A stretch of DNA of 45,615 nt from Roseiflexaceae bacterium. GTDB taxonomy: Bacteria; Chloroflexota; Chloroflexia; Chloroflexales; Roseiflexaceae. The notes beneath the pieces are model-generated. The model saw nothing but the letters and a program-made list of their open reading frames with translations. It did no database searches and was not told the DNA's origin. The stretch spans positions 1 through 45,615 of the forward strand of contig CANJHS010000023.1 in the NCBI GenBank assembly GCA_947474225.1, written 5' to 3'. Numbering within the stretch: position 1 is the stretch's first letter; each line of letters opens with the position of its first letter. The translations under genes were made by a program, and so were the position numbers. Positions 1-7,789 of this stretch are shown here, in pieces.

Positions 1-1
1 A

Positions 2-1747
2 GGTATCCTTGCACCTGACAGCGGCTCGATTGCCCGCAACTCCAAGGTCGTCGCCGAACAAATCGGCTCGCAGATTTTCATCGACGGCTGGGCCATGGTC
101 GCCCCAGGTGATCCTGCCCTTGCTGCCGCCCTGGCCCGCAAGGCGTCACAGGTCAGCCACGACGGCGAGGCCATCTACGGTGCGCAGATGATCGCCGCGA
201 TGGAGGCCCAAGCATTTGTCGAGTCAGACCTCAACACACTCATCGACTGCGGCCTGCAGCACATCCCCAAAGACTCCATCATCGCCCGGTTGGTCCACGA
301 TGTGCGCGACTGGCATGCCGAGTACCCCGATTGGCACGACACCTTCCGCCAAATCCAGCGCGTCTATGGCTACGACACCTACGGCGGCAACTGCCACATG
401 GTACCCAATCATGCCATCATCCACATGGGGCTGTTATACGGCGGCGACGACTTTCAAAAAGCCATGCTCATCACCAACACTGCTGGTTGGGACACCGATT
501 GCAACGCCGCCAACGTCGGCTGTCTGTTGGGTATCAAAAACGGACTGGCGCTCTTCGACCAGGGTCCCGACTGGCGTGGCCCGGTGGCCGATCGGTTGTT
601 CTTGCCTACCGGTGACGGCGGCCGCTCCATCAGCGATGCCTTGACCGAGAGTTACCACGTCATCAACATGGGCCGGGCCATCCACGGTCTGCCGGCGTTG
701 GCTCCGAAGGACGGCGCCAAGTTCCACTTTTCGCTCCCCGGTGCGGTGCAGGGCTTTGTTCCCGACGACAGCGAGCGCAGCCGTGGTGTCGCCGCCATCA
801 GCCAAGTGCAGGGATACAACGGCGGCAGCAGTCCCGCGCTGGCCATCACCTACACCACCCTGGCCCGCGGTCGCAGTGCCGTGGCCACCACGGCGACGTT
901 CATCCCACCCGACAGCCTCAATACCAACAGCTCGTACGACATCCTGGCCTCGCCGACGCTCCACAGCGGCCAGACCGTCCGTGCCGTCGTGGCTGCCGAT
1001 GCCGCCAATACCATGCCCGTCGATGTGCAACTCATCGCCCGCATCTACGGTGGAGGTGACGCCATCGAGACCATCCGTGGCCCCATCCAGTCCATCGCTG
1101 GCTTCCAGGCGATGACCCTCAGCTGGCGCATGCCCGACACGGGCGGCGCGCCGATTTTGCAGGTCGGCCTCGAGGTCACCAGCATGCCCCGCGCCAACGG
1201 GACCATCTACCTCGACCAGATGACCTGGGGCGGCACGCCGACGGCCAACTTGGGCCGACCGGCTTTTGCCAATACCTTGTGGCGCCGGGCCTGGGTCGAT
1301 GCGACGGATTTGTTCGACCATCGCTGGCCCGATCCCATCCGCATCGCCCACAACCGCGGGACCGGATTGTTGCTCCAAGGTACGGCCGACTGGTGCGACT
1401 ACACGGTGCAGGCAGATATCATCCCCCATCTCCTGGCCAACGGTGGTTTGGTCGCCCGCGCGCAGGGGTTGACGCGCTACTATGCGCTCCAGTTTGTCCA
1501 TGGCGGTACGGTCGAACTCATCGCCCAGCACGACGCCGAGCGCGTGGTGCTGGCGCGCGTCGCCTATGATTGGCAGCAAGAGCGGCAATACACCCTGCGC
1601 ATGCAGGTGACCGGGAGCGACATCGTCGCGACCATCGACGGCGGGCCAACGCTGACCGCAACCGATACGCGCTATGCGCACGGTGCCGTCGGTCTGGTGT
1701 TAACCGAGGGACGGCTGATCTGCACAGCTGTTGCTGTGCATCCATAG
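2..1747 (+). CDS. ADP-ribosylglycohydrolase family protein with C-terminal lectin-like domain (5' partial)
   Basis: The reading frame is open from the first bases of the window, so the N-terminus is missing; 581 residues are visible. The first part resembles ADP-ribosylglycohydrolases (ARH/DraG fold): an N-terminal segment APDSGSIARNS, then GNCHMVPNHAI, and then GWDTDCNAANVG. The last corresponds to the family's metal-binding DTD-x-NA motif, with Cys where Gly is usual. The last ~170 residues (from about TLWRRAWVDATDL) look like a beta-sandwich of the LamG/DUF1080 type found attached to sugar-active enzymes. Family members remove ADP-ribose from proteins or small molecules; the tail and the sugar-enzyme neighbours suggest an ADP-ribose-like or glycoside substrate, which is inference. 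It converges on the enolase-superfamily gene across a tandem repeat. Family call good, substrate unknown. Confidence 0.75.
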   Translation, partial: GILAPDSGSIARNSKVVAEQIGSQIFIDGWAMVAPGDPALAAALARKASQVSHDGEAIYGAQMIAAMEAQAFVESDLNTLIDCGLQHIPKDSIIARLVHDVRDWHAEYPDWHDTFRQIQRVYGYDTYGGNCHMVPNHAIIHMGLLYGGDDFQKAMLITNTAGWDTDCNAANVGCLLGIKNGLALFDQGPDWRGPVADRLFLPTGDGGRSISDALTESYHVINMGRAIHGLPALAPKDGAKFHFSLPGAVQGFVPDDSERSRGVAAISQVQGYNGGSSPALAITYTTLARGRSAVATTATFIPPDSLNTNSSYDILASPTLHSGQTVRAVVAADAANTMPVDVQLIARIYGGGDAIETIRGPIQSIAGFQAMTLSWRMPDTGGAPILQVGLEVTSMPRANGTIYLDQMTWGGTPTANLGRPAFANTLWRRAWVDATDLFDHRWPDPIRIAHNRGTGLLLQGTADWCDYTVQADIIPHLLANGGLVARAQGLTRYYALQFVHGGTVELIAQHDAERVVLARVAYDWQQERQYTLRMQVTGSDIVATIDGGPTLTATDTRYAHGAVGLVLTEGRLICTAVAVHP

Positions 1748-1792
1748 AAAATCTGTCATGCTTGCGTACTCAGGTACGCGGGCAATGCAATG

Positions 1793-1830
1793 CGGTCGTC
1801 GGGGCGAAAAATCTTTCTCCCCGACGACCG
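1793..1830 (+). terminator. Hairpin after the ADP-ribosylglycohydrolase gene
   Basis: CGGTCGTCGGGG (1793-1804) is the exact reverse complement of CCCCGACGACCG (1819-1830), giving a 12-bp stem with a 14-nt loop 45 nt after the stop codon. The right arm is also the first unit of the tandem repeat, so the same left arm could pair with any of the later copies. A terminator role is inferred from position; there is no clean U-tract. Confidence 0.45.
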
Positions 1831-1973
1831 TCATTATTCTTTCGCCCCGACGACCGTCATTATTCTTTCGCCCGACGACCGTCATTATTCTTTCTCCCCG
1901 ACGACCGTCATTATTCTTTCGCCCCGACGACCGTCATTATTCTTTCGCCCCGACGACCGTCATTTTTCTTCTG
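1819..1973. repeat. Tandem array, six copies of a 26-bp unit
   Basis: The unit CCCCGACGACCGTCATTATT followed by CTTTCG (26 bp) begins at 1819, 1845, 1871 (25 bp, one C missing), 1896, 1922 and 1948. The last copy has diverged (TTTTTCTTCTG end). Copies are nearly identical and there are no unique spacers, so it is a minisatellite rather than a CRISPR. It fills most of the gap between two convergent genes. One inverted copy of the GC-rich half lies just before it at 1793-1809. Confidence 0.9.
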
Positions 1974-1992
1974 CTAGTACGCCCCTTAGTTT

Positions 1993-3183
1993 TTACTCAA
2001 AAAACGCCTTGTCCTCCGCCTCGAGATACTTCTTGGCCGCATTGACGCGGAACGTCACGCCCAAGCCTGGTCGGTCCCACACGTCGACATAACTGTTTTT
2101 CACAATCTGGTCCGGCAACCCGTCGACAATGTCGTACCACCACGGCAGGTTGGCCTTGGGGTACTCGAACGCGATGAAGTTATCGGGCAGCGTCGCACAC
2201 ACCTGTACCAGCGCCGCCAGCCCAAAGACACCATTCCCCGTACCGTGCGGCGCCATGGCAATCCCGTGCAGGTCGGCGTATTCGGTAATCCACTTGAGCT
2301 CGGCGATACCGCCAACGTCCAACGGATCGGGCCCGATGACGTCGACTGCCCGTTTTTCAATCAGCTCCACAAAGTTCTGGCGCAGGTACATCTGCTCGCC
2401 GGTGTGCAACGGCGTCGACGTCCGCGTTTTCACATCACGATACTGATCTGCCGTCACAAACGGCGCATAGTCGCCCGACAGCATATCCTCGAGCCAGCGC
2501 AGCTGGAACGGCTCACAGGCCTGCGCAAAGCGCAACGCGTCCTGTGGCAAAAATCCCGGGCCGCAGTCCAGTGCCAAATCGATGTCAGCCGGCAACGCCT
2601 CACGCATCGCTTGCACACAGGCCACGGTGTGATTGAGCCCCTGCGTCGTCATGACGCCGCGGTTGCTGTGCACACCCCAATTGCGCCGCTCGCCGTAGGT
2701 GTAGTTGGGTGTGGTGATGGCCATCGGGCTGTGGAACGAGATGGGCTGCTTGAAGAGCGTAAAGCCCTCGGACCACGCCTGGATTTTCTGCACGTTCTCG
2801 ACATACTCTGCCGGTGTCTGCAAGGGCATCGGGTAGCGGTTGGTGGTGATATAGGTGCGCACTTTGTCGCGCACTTTACCGCCCAGGAGTTTGTAGACGG
2901 GCAGGTTGGCCGCTTTGCCAGCGATGTCCCACAGGGCAATCTCGATGGCACTGACCGCCGCACCCCACGGTTTGAATGCGCCCATGCGGCGAATGCGCTG
3001 CATGACGGCTTCGACGTTGGTCGGGTCGAGCCCCAAAATCATCTCGCGGTAGTACAACACGTGCGGCTTGAGGTACGACTTGTAGAATTCGGCTTGGCCG
3101 TAGCCGTCGATGCCGGCGTCGGTGGTGATACGGATGATGGGTGTCCCACCCATGATGGCGCATTTGAGCTCGGTGATTTTCAT
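1993..3183 (-). CDS. Enolase-superfamily enzyme (mandelate racemase/muconate lactonizing type), copy 1
   Basis: 396 residues. It starts with MKITELK at 3183 behind a GGAGG site; the longer upstream frame lacks one. Enolase-superfamily members abstract a proton next to a carboxylate, usually to dehydrate or epimerise sugar acids. Candidate Mg2+ ligands are Asp in LALDCGPGF, Glu in WLEDML and Glu in TGEQM. A His in MAPHGTGN paired with an Asp in PDPLDVGG fits the His-Asp dyad of the mandelate racemase subgroup. It is very similar along its whole length to the next gene upstream (3270-4457), which indicates tandem duplication. The pair is probably one transcription unit, interrupted by a hairpin at 3207-3268. 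Substrate cannot be read from sequence; a sugar acid is likely given the GH3 and PLP neighbours. Confidence 0.85.
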   Translation of the reverse strand: MKITELKCAIMGGTPIIRITTDAGIDGYGQAEFYKSYLKPHVLYYREMILGLDPTNVEAVMQRIRRMGAFKPWGAAVSAIEIALWDIAGKAANLPVYKLLGGKVRDKVRTYITTNRYPMPLQTPAEYVENVQKIQAWSEGFTLFKQPISFHSPMAITTPNYTYGERRNWGVHSNRGVMTTQGLNHTVACVQAMREALPADIDLALDCGPGFLPQDALRFAQACEPFQLRWLEDMLSGDYAPFVTADQYRDVKTRTSTPLHTGEQMYLRQNFVELIEKRAVDVIGPDPLDVGGIAELKWITEYADLHGIAMAPHGTGNGVFGLAALVQVCATLPDNFIAFEYPKANLPWWYDIVDGLPDQIVKNSYVDVWDRPGLGVTFRVNAAKKYLEAEDKAFFE

Positions 3184-3206
3184 GCGTATCCTCCGAAATA
3201 ATCGTA

Positions 3207-3268
3207 TCGTATAGCCCCACGGCGTCATGCCCGCGCACGTAAGTGCGTGGGTACGTGGGGTTATACGA
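3207..3268 (-). other. Long imperfect hairpin between the two enolase-superfamily genes
   Basis: TCGTATAGCCCCACG (3207-3221) pairs with CGTGGGGTTATACGA (3254-3268) with one mismatched position (G opposite T, a wobble on one strand). A smaller stem, CGCAC/GTGCG (3234-3238 and 3243-3247), sits in the loop. It covers nearly all of the 86-bp gap. It could act as a partial terminator, an mRNA stabiliser or a REP-like element. No U-tract follows on the minus strand, so partial termination or RNA protection is more likely than full termination. Confidence 0.6.
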
Positions 3269-3269
3269 T

Positions 3270-4457
3270 TTAATCAAAAAACCCTGTATCTTCACCCAAC
3301 AGATACTTCTGTGCATTTTTGTTGAACGTCACACCCAATCCTGGGCGATCCCAGACATCGATGTAGCTGTTTTTCACAATCACATCGGGCAGGCCATCGA
3401 CGATGTCGTACCACCACTCTGGCCGGGCCAGCGGGTACTCAAACGCAATGTAATTGTCGGGTAGTGTCGCACACACCTGCACCAGTGCCGCCAGCCCAAA
3501 GATGCCATCACCCGTGCCGTGTGGTGCCATCGCAATGCCGTGGATGTCGGCATACTCGGTAATCCATTTGAGCTCGGCAATGCCACCGACGTCGAGTGGA
3601 TCGGGTCCGATGATATCGACCGCCCGCGATTCAATCAGCTCCATAAAGTTTTGGCGCAGATAAATCTGCTCGCCCGTGTGGATGGGGGTGCTGGTTTTGG
3701 CCTTCACATCGCGATACTGGGCGGCCGATACATACGGCACGTAGTCGCCGGTGACCATGTCTTCGAGCCAGGCAATGCCCATCCCCTCGACCGCTTGGGC
3801 CAGCCGCACGGCATCGGGTGGCAAAAATCCCGGCCCACAGTCGAGTGCCAAGTCGATGCTGGCGGGTAGGGCGGCGCGCATCGCTTCGACACAAGCGACG
3901 GTATGGCGAAAACCCGCGGGGGTCAGCATGCCCCGGTGCGGATGGCGCCCCCAATCGCGCCCTTCACCATAGTAATAGCCAGGGGTGTCGTTGGGCATGC
4001 GACTATGGAAGGCAATGCCTTGTTTGATTAACGAAAAACCCTCGGGCGAGGCCGCCATTTTGAGCACGTCCTCGGCATAAGCCGCTGGCGATTGGTCCCG
4101 CAACGGGAACCGAATTGCCCCGTTGTAGACCCGCACTTTGTCGCGGACTTTACCGCCCAATAGCTTGTAGATGGGCAGATTGGCCGCTTTGCCGGCGATG
4201 TCCCAGAGGGCGACTTCGATCGCACTCACGGCAGCACCCCACGGTTTGAATGCGCCCATACGGCGAATGCGCTGCATAACGGCTTCGACGTTGGCCGGGT
4301 CGAGCCCGAGGATCATGTCACGGTAGTAGAGGATGTGGGGTTTGAGGTTGGGCTTCCAGTTTTCGGCTTGGCCAATGCCATCTATGCCCTCGTCCGTCGT
4401 GATACGGACAACTGGGAATCCGCCAATGACTGCACACTTTAGGTCGGTAATTTTCAT
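3270..4457 (-). CDS. Enolase-superfamily enzyme (mandelate racemase/muconate lactonizing type), copy 2
   Basis: 395 residues, beginning MKITDLK at 4457 behind a GGGAG site. It is the upstream paralogue of the 1993-3183 gene and keeps the same motifs: LALDCGPGF, WLEDMV, HTGEQI, PDPLDVGG and MAPHGTGD. The first ~150 residues are almost the same as copy 1. The segment after SFHS/AFHS, which lies near the active-site cap in this fold, differs most (PNYTYGERRNWG versus PGYYYGEGRDWG). This suggests two enzymes with related but not identical substrates, or a recent duplication still under selection. Functional assignment beyond acid-sugar dehydratase/epimerase is not supported. Confidence 0.85.
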   Translation of the reverse strand: MKITDLKCAVIGGFPVVRITTDEGIDGIGQAENWKPNLKPHILYYRDMILGLDPANVEAVMQRIRRMGAFKPWGAAVSAIEVALWDIAGKAANLPIYKLLGGKVRDKVRVYNGAIRFPLRDQSPAAYAEDVLKMAASPEGFSLIKQGIAFHSRMPNDTPGYYYGEGRDWGRHPHRGMLTPAGFRHTVACVEAMRAALPASIDLALDCGPGFLPPDAVRLAQAVEGMGIAWLEDMVTGDYVPYVSAAQYRDVKAKTSTPIHTGEQIYLRQNFMELIESRAVDIIGPDPLDVGGIAELKWITEYADIHGIAMAPHGTGDGIFGLAALVQVCATLPDNYIAFEYPLARPEWWYDIVDGLPDVIVKNSYIDVWDRPGLGVTFNKNAQKYLLGEDTGFFD

Positions 4458-4720
4458 GCTGACTCCCTTGTCATTTGCTGGACCTATCATACAGCATCGA
4501 TAGTTATCAGTGATCAGTGATCAGTTATCAGTGAAGAAAAATCAGGGATCTGCAAACTGCAAACACCGTACCGCCGCGCGGCTGCGGCCTGCAATCACTC
4601 GGGCCTCGCTGCGGCCTGCAAACCCCGTACGGCCGCGGCATGCTGCGGCCTGCATCACCGGCCTCGCTCCGGCCTCGCAGCGGTATACTGATTCCATCAC
4701 CGACCAAAGAGAGGAACACC
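4458..4720. other. Divergent intergenic region with short direct repeats
   Basis: 263 bp between divergent genes. AGTTATCAGTGA occurs at 4502-4513 and 4523-4534 with TGATCA motifs between. The 13-mer GCTGCGGCCTGCA occurs three times (4581-4593, 4608-4620, 4642-4654) in a very GC-rich stretch. A possible -10 (TATACT) lies at 4684-4689, about 32 nt before the PLP gene, without a clear -35. The GC-rich repeats have no evident coding frame. Both promoters and any operators for the flanking genes must lie here. Confidence 0.6.
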
Positions 4721-5854
4721 ATGACCGATCACACCACACCGCAACCCGGGATGTCGACCCGCGCCGTCCACGCCGGCTGGGAGCCCGATCCCGCTACCAA
4801 CGCCGTCAAACGCCCACTGGTCATGGCCAACAGTTACGTCCTGCCCCCCAACGGCGATTGGGATGCGGTACCGTTCGGCTATGCCCGAGACATGAATCCT
4901 AACGAACGCTGGCTCGAAGAGCGCCTGCACGCTCTCGAAGGCGGCGAAGATTGCGTCGTCACCGCCAGTGGTGTCAGTGCCATCAATGGCACGTTCATGG
5001 CGTTGCTGAGCAGTGGCGACCATCTTATCTGTTCCGATATTTCGTATATTTCCGTGCGCACGATGCTGCTCGAGCACTTCCCCAATCGCTTTGGTATCAA
5101 AACTACCTTAGTTAACACCGCCGATCTCGAAGCAATCCGGGCAGCCATCACACCCCAAACCAAACTCATCCACGTCGAAACGCCGGGTAATCCCACCACC
5201 CGCATTAGTGATATCGCCGCGATCGCCGAATTAGCCCACGCCAACGGCGCACTCCTATCGGTCGACAGCACCTGGTCGGGCCTCACCACTCAGAGCCCGC
5301 TGGCATTGGGGGCTGATCTGGTCATGCACAGCATCTCGAAGTACATCAACGGCCACGGCGATGCCCTCGGTGGTGCCGTCATGGGTCCCAAGCGCCTGCT
5401 CGATGTCATCCGCAAGTTCGTCGTCAAAGACATGGGCGCCTGCATCAGCCCGTTCAACGCCTGGCAAATCATGCGCGGCGTGGCCACTCTGCCCATTCGC
5501 ATGGAGCGCCACAACGCAAATGCGATGGCAGTTGCCACCTTCCTCGAATCGCATCCGGGCGTCGCCTGGGTACGTTACCCAGGGCTACAGAGTCACGCCC
5601 AGCACGACGTGGCGACGCGCCAGATGGACGGCTACTCGGGTATGCTCAATTTTGATTTGGTTTACCCCACCATGCGCGCGGCGTTCATCGCCGAACTCAA
5701 GGTGTTCGTCCATGCGGTCAGTCTGGGCCACGACGAAAGTCTGATTTTCGTCTACAACGACTATACCGACCAACACTTCTTCCGCGTCTCGATCGGCATT
5801 GAAGACGCTGCGGATCTCATCGCAGACCTCAATCAGGCACTGGCGAAGATCTAG
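4721..5854 (+). CDS. Cys/Met-metabolism PLP-dependent enzyme (trans-sulfuration family)
   Basis: 377 residues. The start at 4721 is chosen because GAGAGGAA lies 5 nt upstream; the longer frame runs into the GC-rich repeats. The fold-type I trans-sulfuration signature is clear: TRAVHAG near the N-terminus, the PLP-stacking region SGVSAINGTFMALLSSGDH, HVETPGNPT, and HSISKYINGHGDALGG with the Schiff-base Lys. Relatives are cystathionine gamma-synthase, cystathionine gamma/beta-lyase, O-acetylhomoserine sulfhydrylase and methionine gamma-lyase. The usual active-site phrase YSRxxNPT is replaced by YARDMNPNE, which makes a precise reaction unsafe. It converges on the GH3 gene across a 30-bp palindrome. 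Confidence 0.85.
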   Translation: MTDHTTPQPGMSTRAVHAGWEPDPATNAVKRPLVMANSYVLPPNGDWDAVPFGYARDMNPNERWLEERLHALEGGEDCVVTASGVSAINGTFMALLSSGDHLICSDISYISVRTMLLEHFPNRFGIKTTLVNTADLEAIRAAITPQTKLIHVETPGNPTTRISDIAAIAELAHANGALLSVDSTWSGLTTQSPLALGADLVMHSISKYINGHGDALGGAVMGPKRLLDVIRKFVVKDMGACISPFNAWQIMRGVATLPIRMERHNANAMAVATFLESHPGVAWVRYPGLQSHAQHDVATRQMDGYSGMLNFDLVYPTMRAAFIAELKVFVHAVSLGHDESLIFVYNDYTDQHFFRVSIGIEDAADLIADLNQALAKI

Positions 5855-5871
5855 CAAAACCACACACCATT

Positions 5872-5901
5872 GAGCAGGGTTTATTGCAATAAACCCTGCT
5901 C
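5872..5901. terminator. 30-bp perfect palindrome between convergent genes
   Basis: GAGCAGGGTTTATTG is followed directly by its own reverse complement CAATAAACCCTGCTC, 17 nt after the PLP-enzyme stop. The arm AAACCCTGCTC recurs as a direct repeat at 5935-5945, just after the GH3 stop codon on the other strand. Most likely a bidirectional terminator; there is no long U-run on either side. Confidence 0.65.
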
Positions 5902-5952
5902 TCACTGAAATGCAAACCCCAACTCAAGCACGCAAAACCCTGCTCAAACACC

Positions 5953-7776
5953 TTACACCGTCCAATGCACCGCATGTCCGTAGGTGAACAGCGGGTTTTC
6001 GGAGTCGTGCGGCACGTCTTCTTTTTGCGCACGCACCGCCTCCATCGACGACGGCAGTTCGAACGGCAAGCGCCCTGTTGGTGCAATCTTCCCAAAGACG
6101 ATATCGCACAGCGCCGCATCACTCGCACCAAAACTGCCGGTCAATCCGGCCGCAGCAGCGCGGATTTCGGGGATGACCGCCGGTCGATCGAGGTAGATAT
6201 CCACAATCGTCGGAACGGTCGTACACAGCGTCAGAATAGGCGCTAACGCCTCTGGAGTGAAGGTCAAATCCCCCGTGTGGAACATATTTTCGAGGAATAT
6301 TCCGCCCGGTCGGGCATAAAAAGGCGTGCTCAGCCGTACCAACGCCACATCTGCTTCTGCGGGTATGGCCACAACAGTCGCATACTGCGCCACTACTGCG
6401 GCATCCATCCCTTCCACATATACCTTCAGTGGCTTGTGTATGGGCATCAGCCCGGCGTCGTTGTGCAACGGCACAATTGCTCTACGTTGCGCGTTTTCAC
6501 CGGCAGCGCGGAATACTGCGTTACCCACCACCTGCAATGCGCGCTCGGCATCAATGTACGGGTCGTCGAATAACCCCTGGCGGAATATGTCGCGCAACAC
6601 GCGCCGACACGACACATCGATGCGCTCGATACTAATACGTCCAGATTCCACGAGTTCGATGAGCAATTCCGGGCATTCTTCACCACCGAACATGTCGCAG
6701 CCGGCCTCGAGGACTTTGGCCATGCGTTCGTGTCGACTCAAATGCTCAACCCCCCAAGCACGCGCCCAAAACGTTCCGCCCGGCATCTCGTTGTCGGTAA
6801 TCAAGCCCCAGTCGGTACAGACCACGCCGTCGAAGCCGTATTTCTCACGCAACAGCCCGGTGATCACGCTTTTATTAAACCCAAACCCCACTTCTTCGTG
6901 CTCGGTACCCATCGGCATCCCGTAGTAGGGCATAATCTGGGCAGTCCCCGCGCCAAATGCCGCTTCGAACGGAATCAAATGTGCATCGAATTGCCCACCG
7001 GGGTAGACTTGCTCGCGCCCATAGTGGAAGTGTGCGTCGTCGCCGTTCATCTGCGGGCCACCACCCGGAAAGTGCTTGGTCATACAAAAGACACTCTGCG
7101 GACCCAATTGGGCACCTTGAAATCCACGGATATACGCCGCGGTCTGGCGTGCCGATGCATGCGGATCCTCGCCGAACGTACTGACAATGCGCGCCCAACG
7201 CGGCTCGGTCGCCAAATCACACTGTGGGTGCAACGCCATGTGGATTCCCACAGCGCGGTATTCTTGGCGCGCGATATCGCCGAATTGTTGGGTTAACACC
7301 TCGTCTCCGATGGCTCCTAGCCCAATTGGCTGTGGCCATGACGAAAAATGATTGTTTGCGTTATTGTTCAAATCGCGGTGCCCTGCGCCATGACACGGAT
7401 CACTCGAAAACGTCATGGGGATGCCCAAGCGCGTCTCTTCGGCCCGCAATTGCATCGCGTTGTGCCAGGCAATCATTTGCGCAGGTGCCACCATGTTGCC
7501 CAACGCTTCGTGCGTAATATGCTTCTCAAACACACTCGCTTGGGTCGAATACGGCGCACCCCATGGACTGCGACCTTCGAGTAGGGTGCCTTCTTCGGTC
7601 ATAAAGGTAAAGTTGTGAAACAAAAGCCCGGCTTTTTCGGCCAGATTCATCTGCTCCAACAGGTCAGTCACGCGAGCTTCGAGCGGCTGTCGTGGGTCTT
7701 CGTAGACATCGAGTATGCCATTTGCGTTCAAATCTCGGTATTGGACGCCGTCGATGGTTATTCGTGGTTTTGGCAT
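5953..7776 (-). CDS. Glycoside hydrolase family 3 protein (beta-glucosidase-like)
   Basis: 607 residues from MPKPRITIDG (7776). The longer frame upstream is inside the P450 gene, so it is not used. The GH3 (alpha/beta)8 domain is visible: KHFPGGGPQ, the nucleophile region VVCTDWGLITD (Asp of TDWG), and a C-terminal alpha/beta sandwich ending in PTGRLPFELPSS, which is typical of the family. No signal peptide is seen, so a cytoplasmic enzyme acting on imported glycosides or glycosylated metabolites is likely. Its start is 13 nt after the P450 stop codon, with only a weak ribosome site, which suggests translation coupled to the P450 gene. The substrate is unknown. Confidence 0.9.
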   Translation of the reverse strand: MPKPRITIDGVQYRDLNANGILDVYEDPRQPLEARVTDLLEQMNLAEKAGLLFHNFTFMTEEGTLLEGRSPWGAPYSTQASVFEKHITHEALGNMVAPAQMIAWHNAMQLRAEETRLGIPMTFSSDPCHGAGHRDLNNNANNHFSSWPQPIGLGAIGDEVLTQQFGDIARQEYRAVGIHMALHPQCDLATEPRWARIVSTFGEDPHASARQTAAYIRGFQGAQLGPQSVFCMTKHFPGGGPQMNGDDAHFHYGREQVYPGGQFDAHLIPFEAAFGAGTAQIMPYYGMPMGTEHEEVGFGFNKSVITGLLREKYGFDGVVCTDWGLITDNEMPGGTFWARAWGVEHLSRHERMAKVLEAGCDMFGGEECPELLIELVESGRISIERIDVSCRRVLRDIFRQGLFDDPYIDAERALQVVGNAVFRAAGENAQRRAIVPLHNDAGLMPIHKPLKVYVEGMDAAVVAQYATVVAIPAEADVALVRLSTPFYARPGGIFLENMFHTGDLTFTPEALAPILTLCTTVPTIVDIYLDRPAVIPEIRAAAAGLTGSFGASDAALCDIVFGKIAPTGRLPFELPSSMEAVRAQKEDVPHDSENPLFTYGHAVHWTV

Positions 7777-7789
7777 GATGCTGTACTTT

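Noticed and set aside
434-1681. Long minus-strand open frame of 415 codons opposite the ADP-ribosylglycohydrolase
   Set aside because: It is antisense to a clearly recognisable protein, has low-complexity composition (Gly, Asp, His, Arg) and no ribosome site.
1819-1973. Repeat array considered as a CRISPR
   Set aside because: Units of 26 bp are directly adjacent with no unique spacers, and no cas operon is near. The Cas4-like domain at 9.1 kb is part of a Dna2-like helicase.
2245-3201. 318-codon plus-strand frame opposite enolase-superfamily copy 1
   Set aside because: Mirror of a conserved gene in GC-rich DNA; Arg/His/Val-rich with no recognisable domain.
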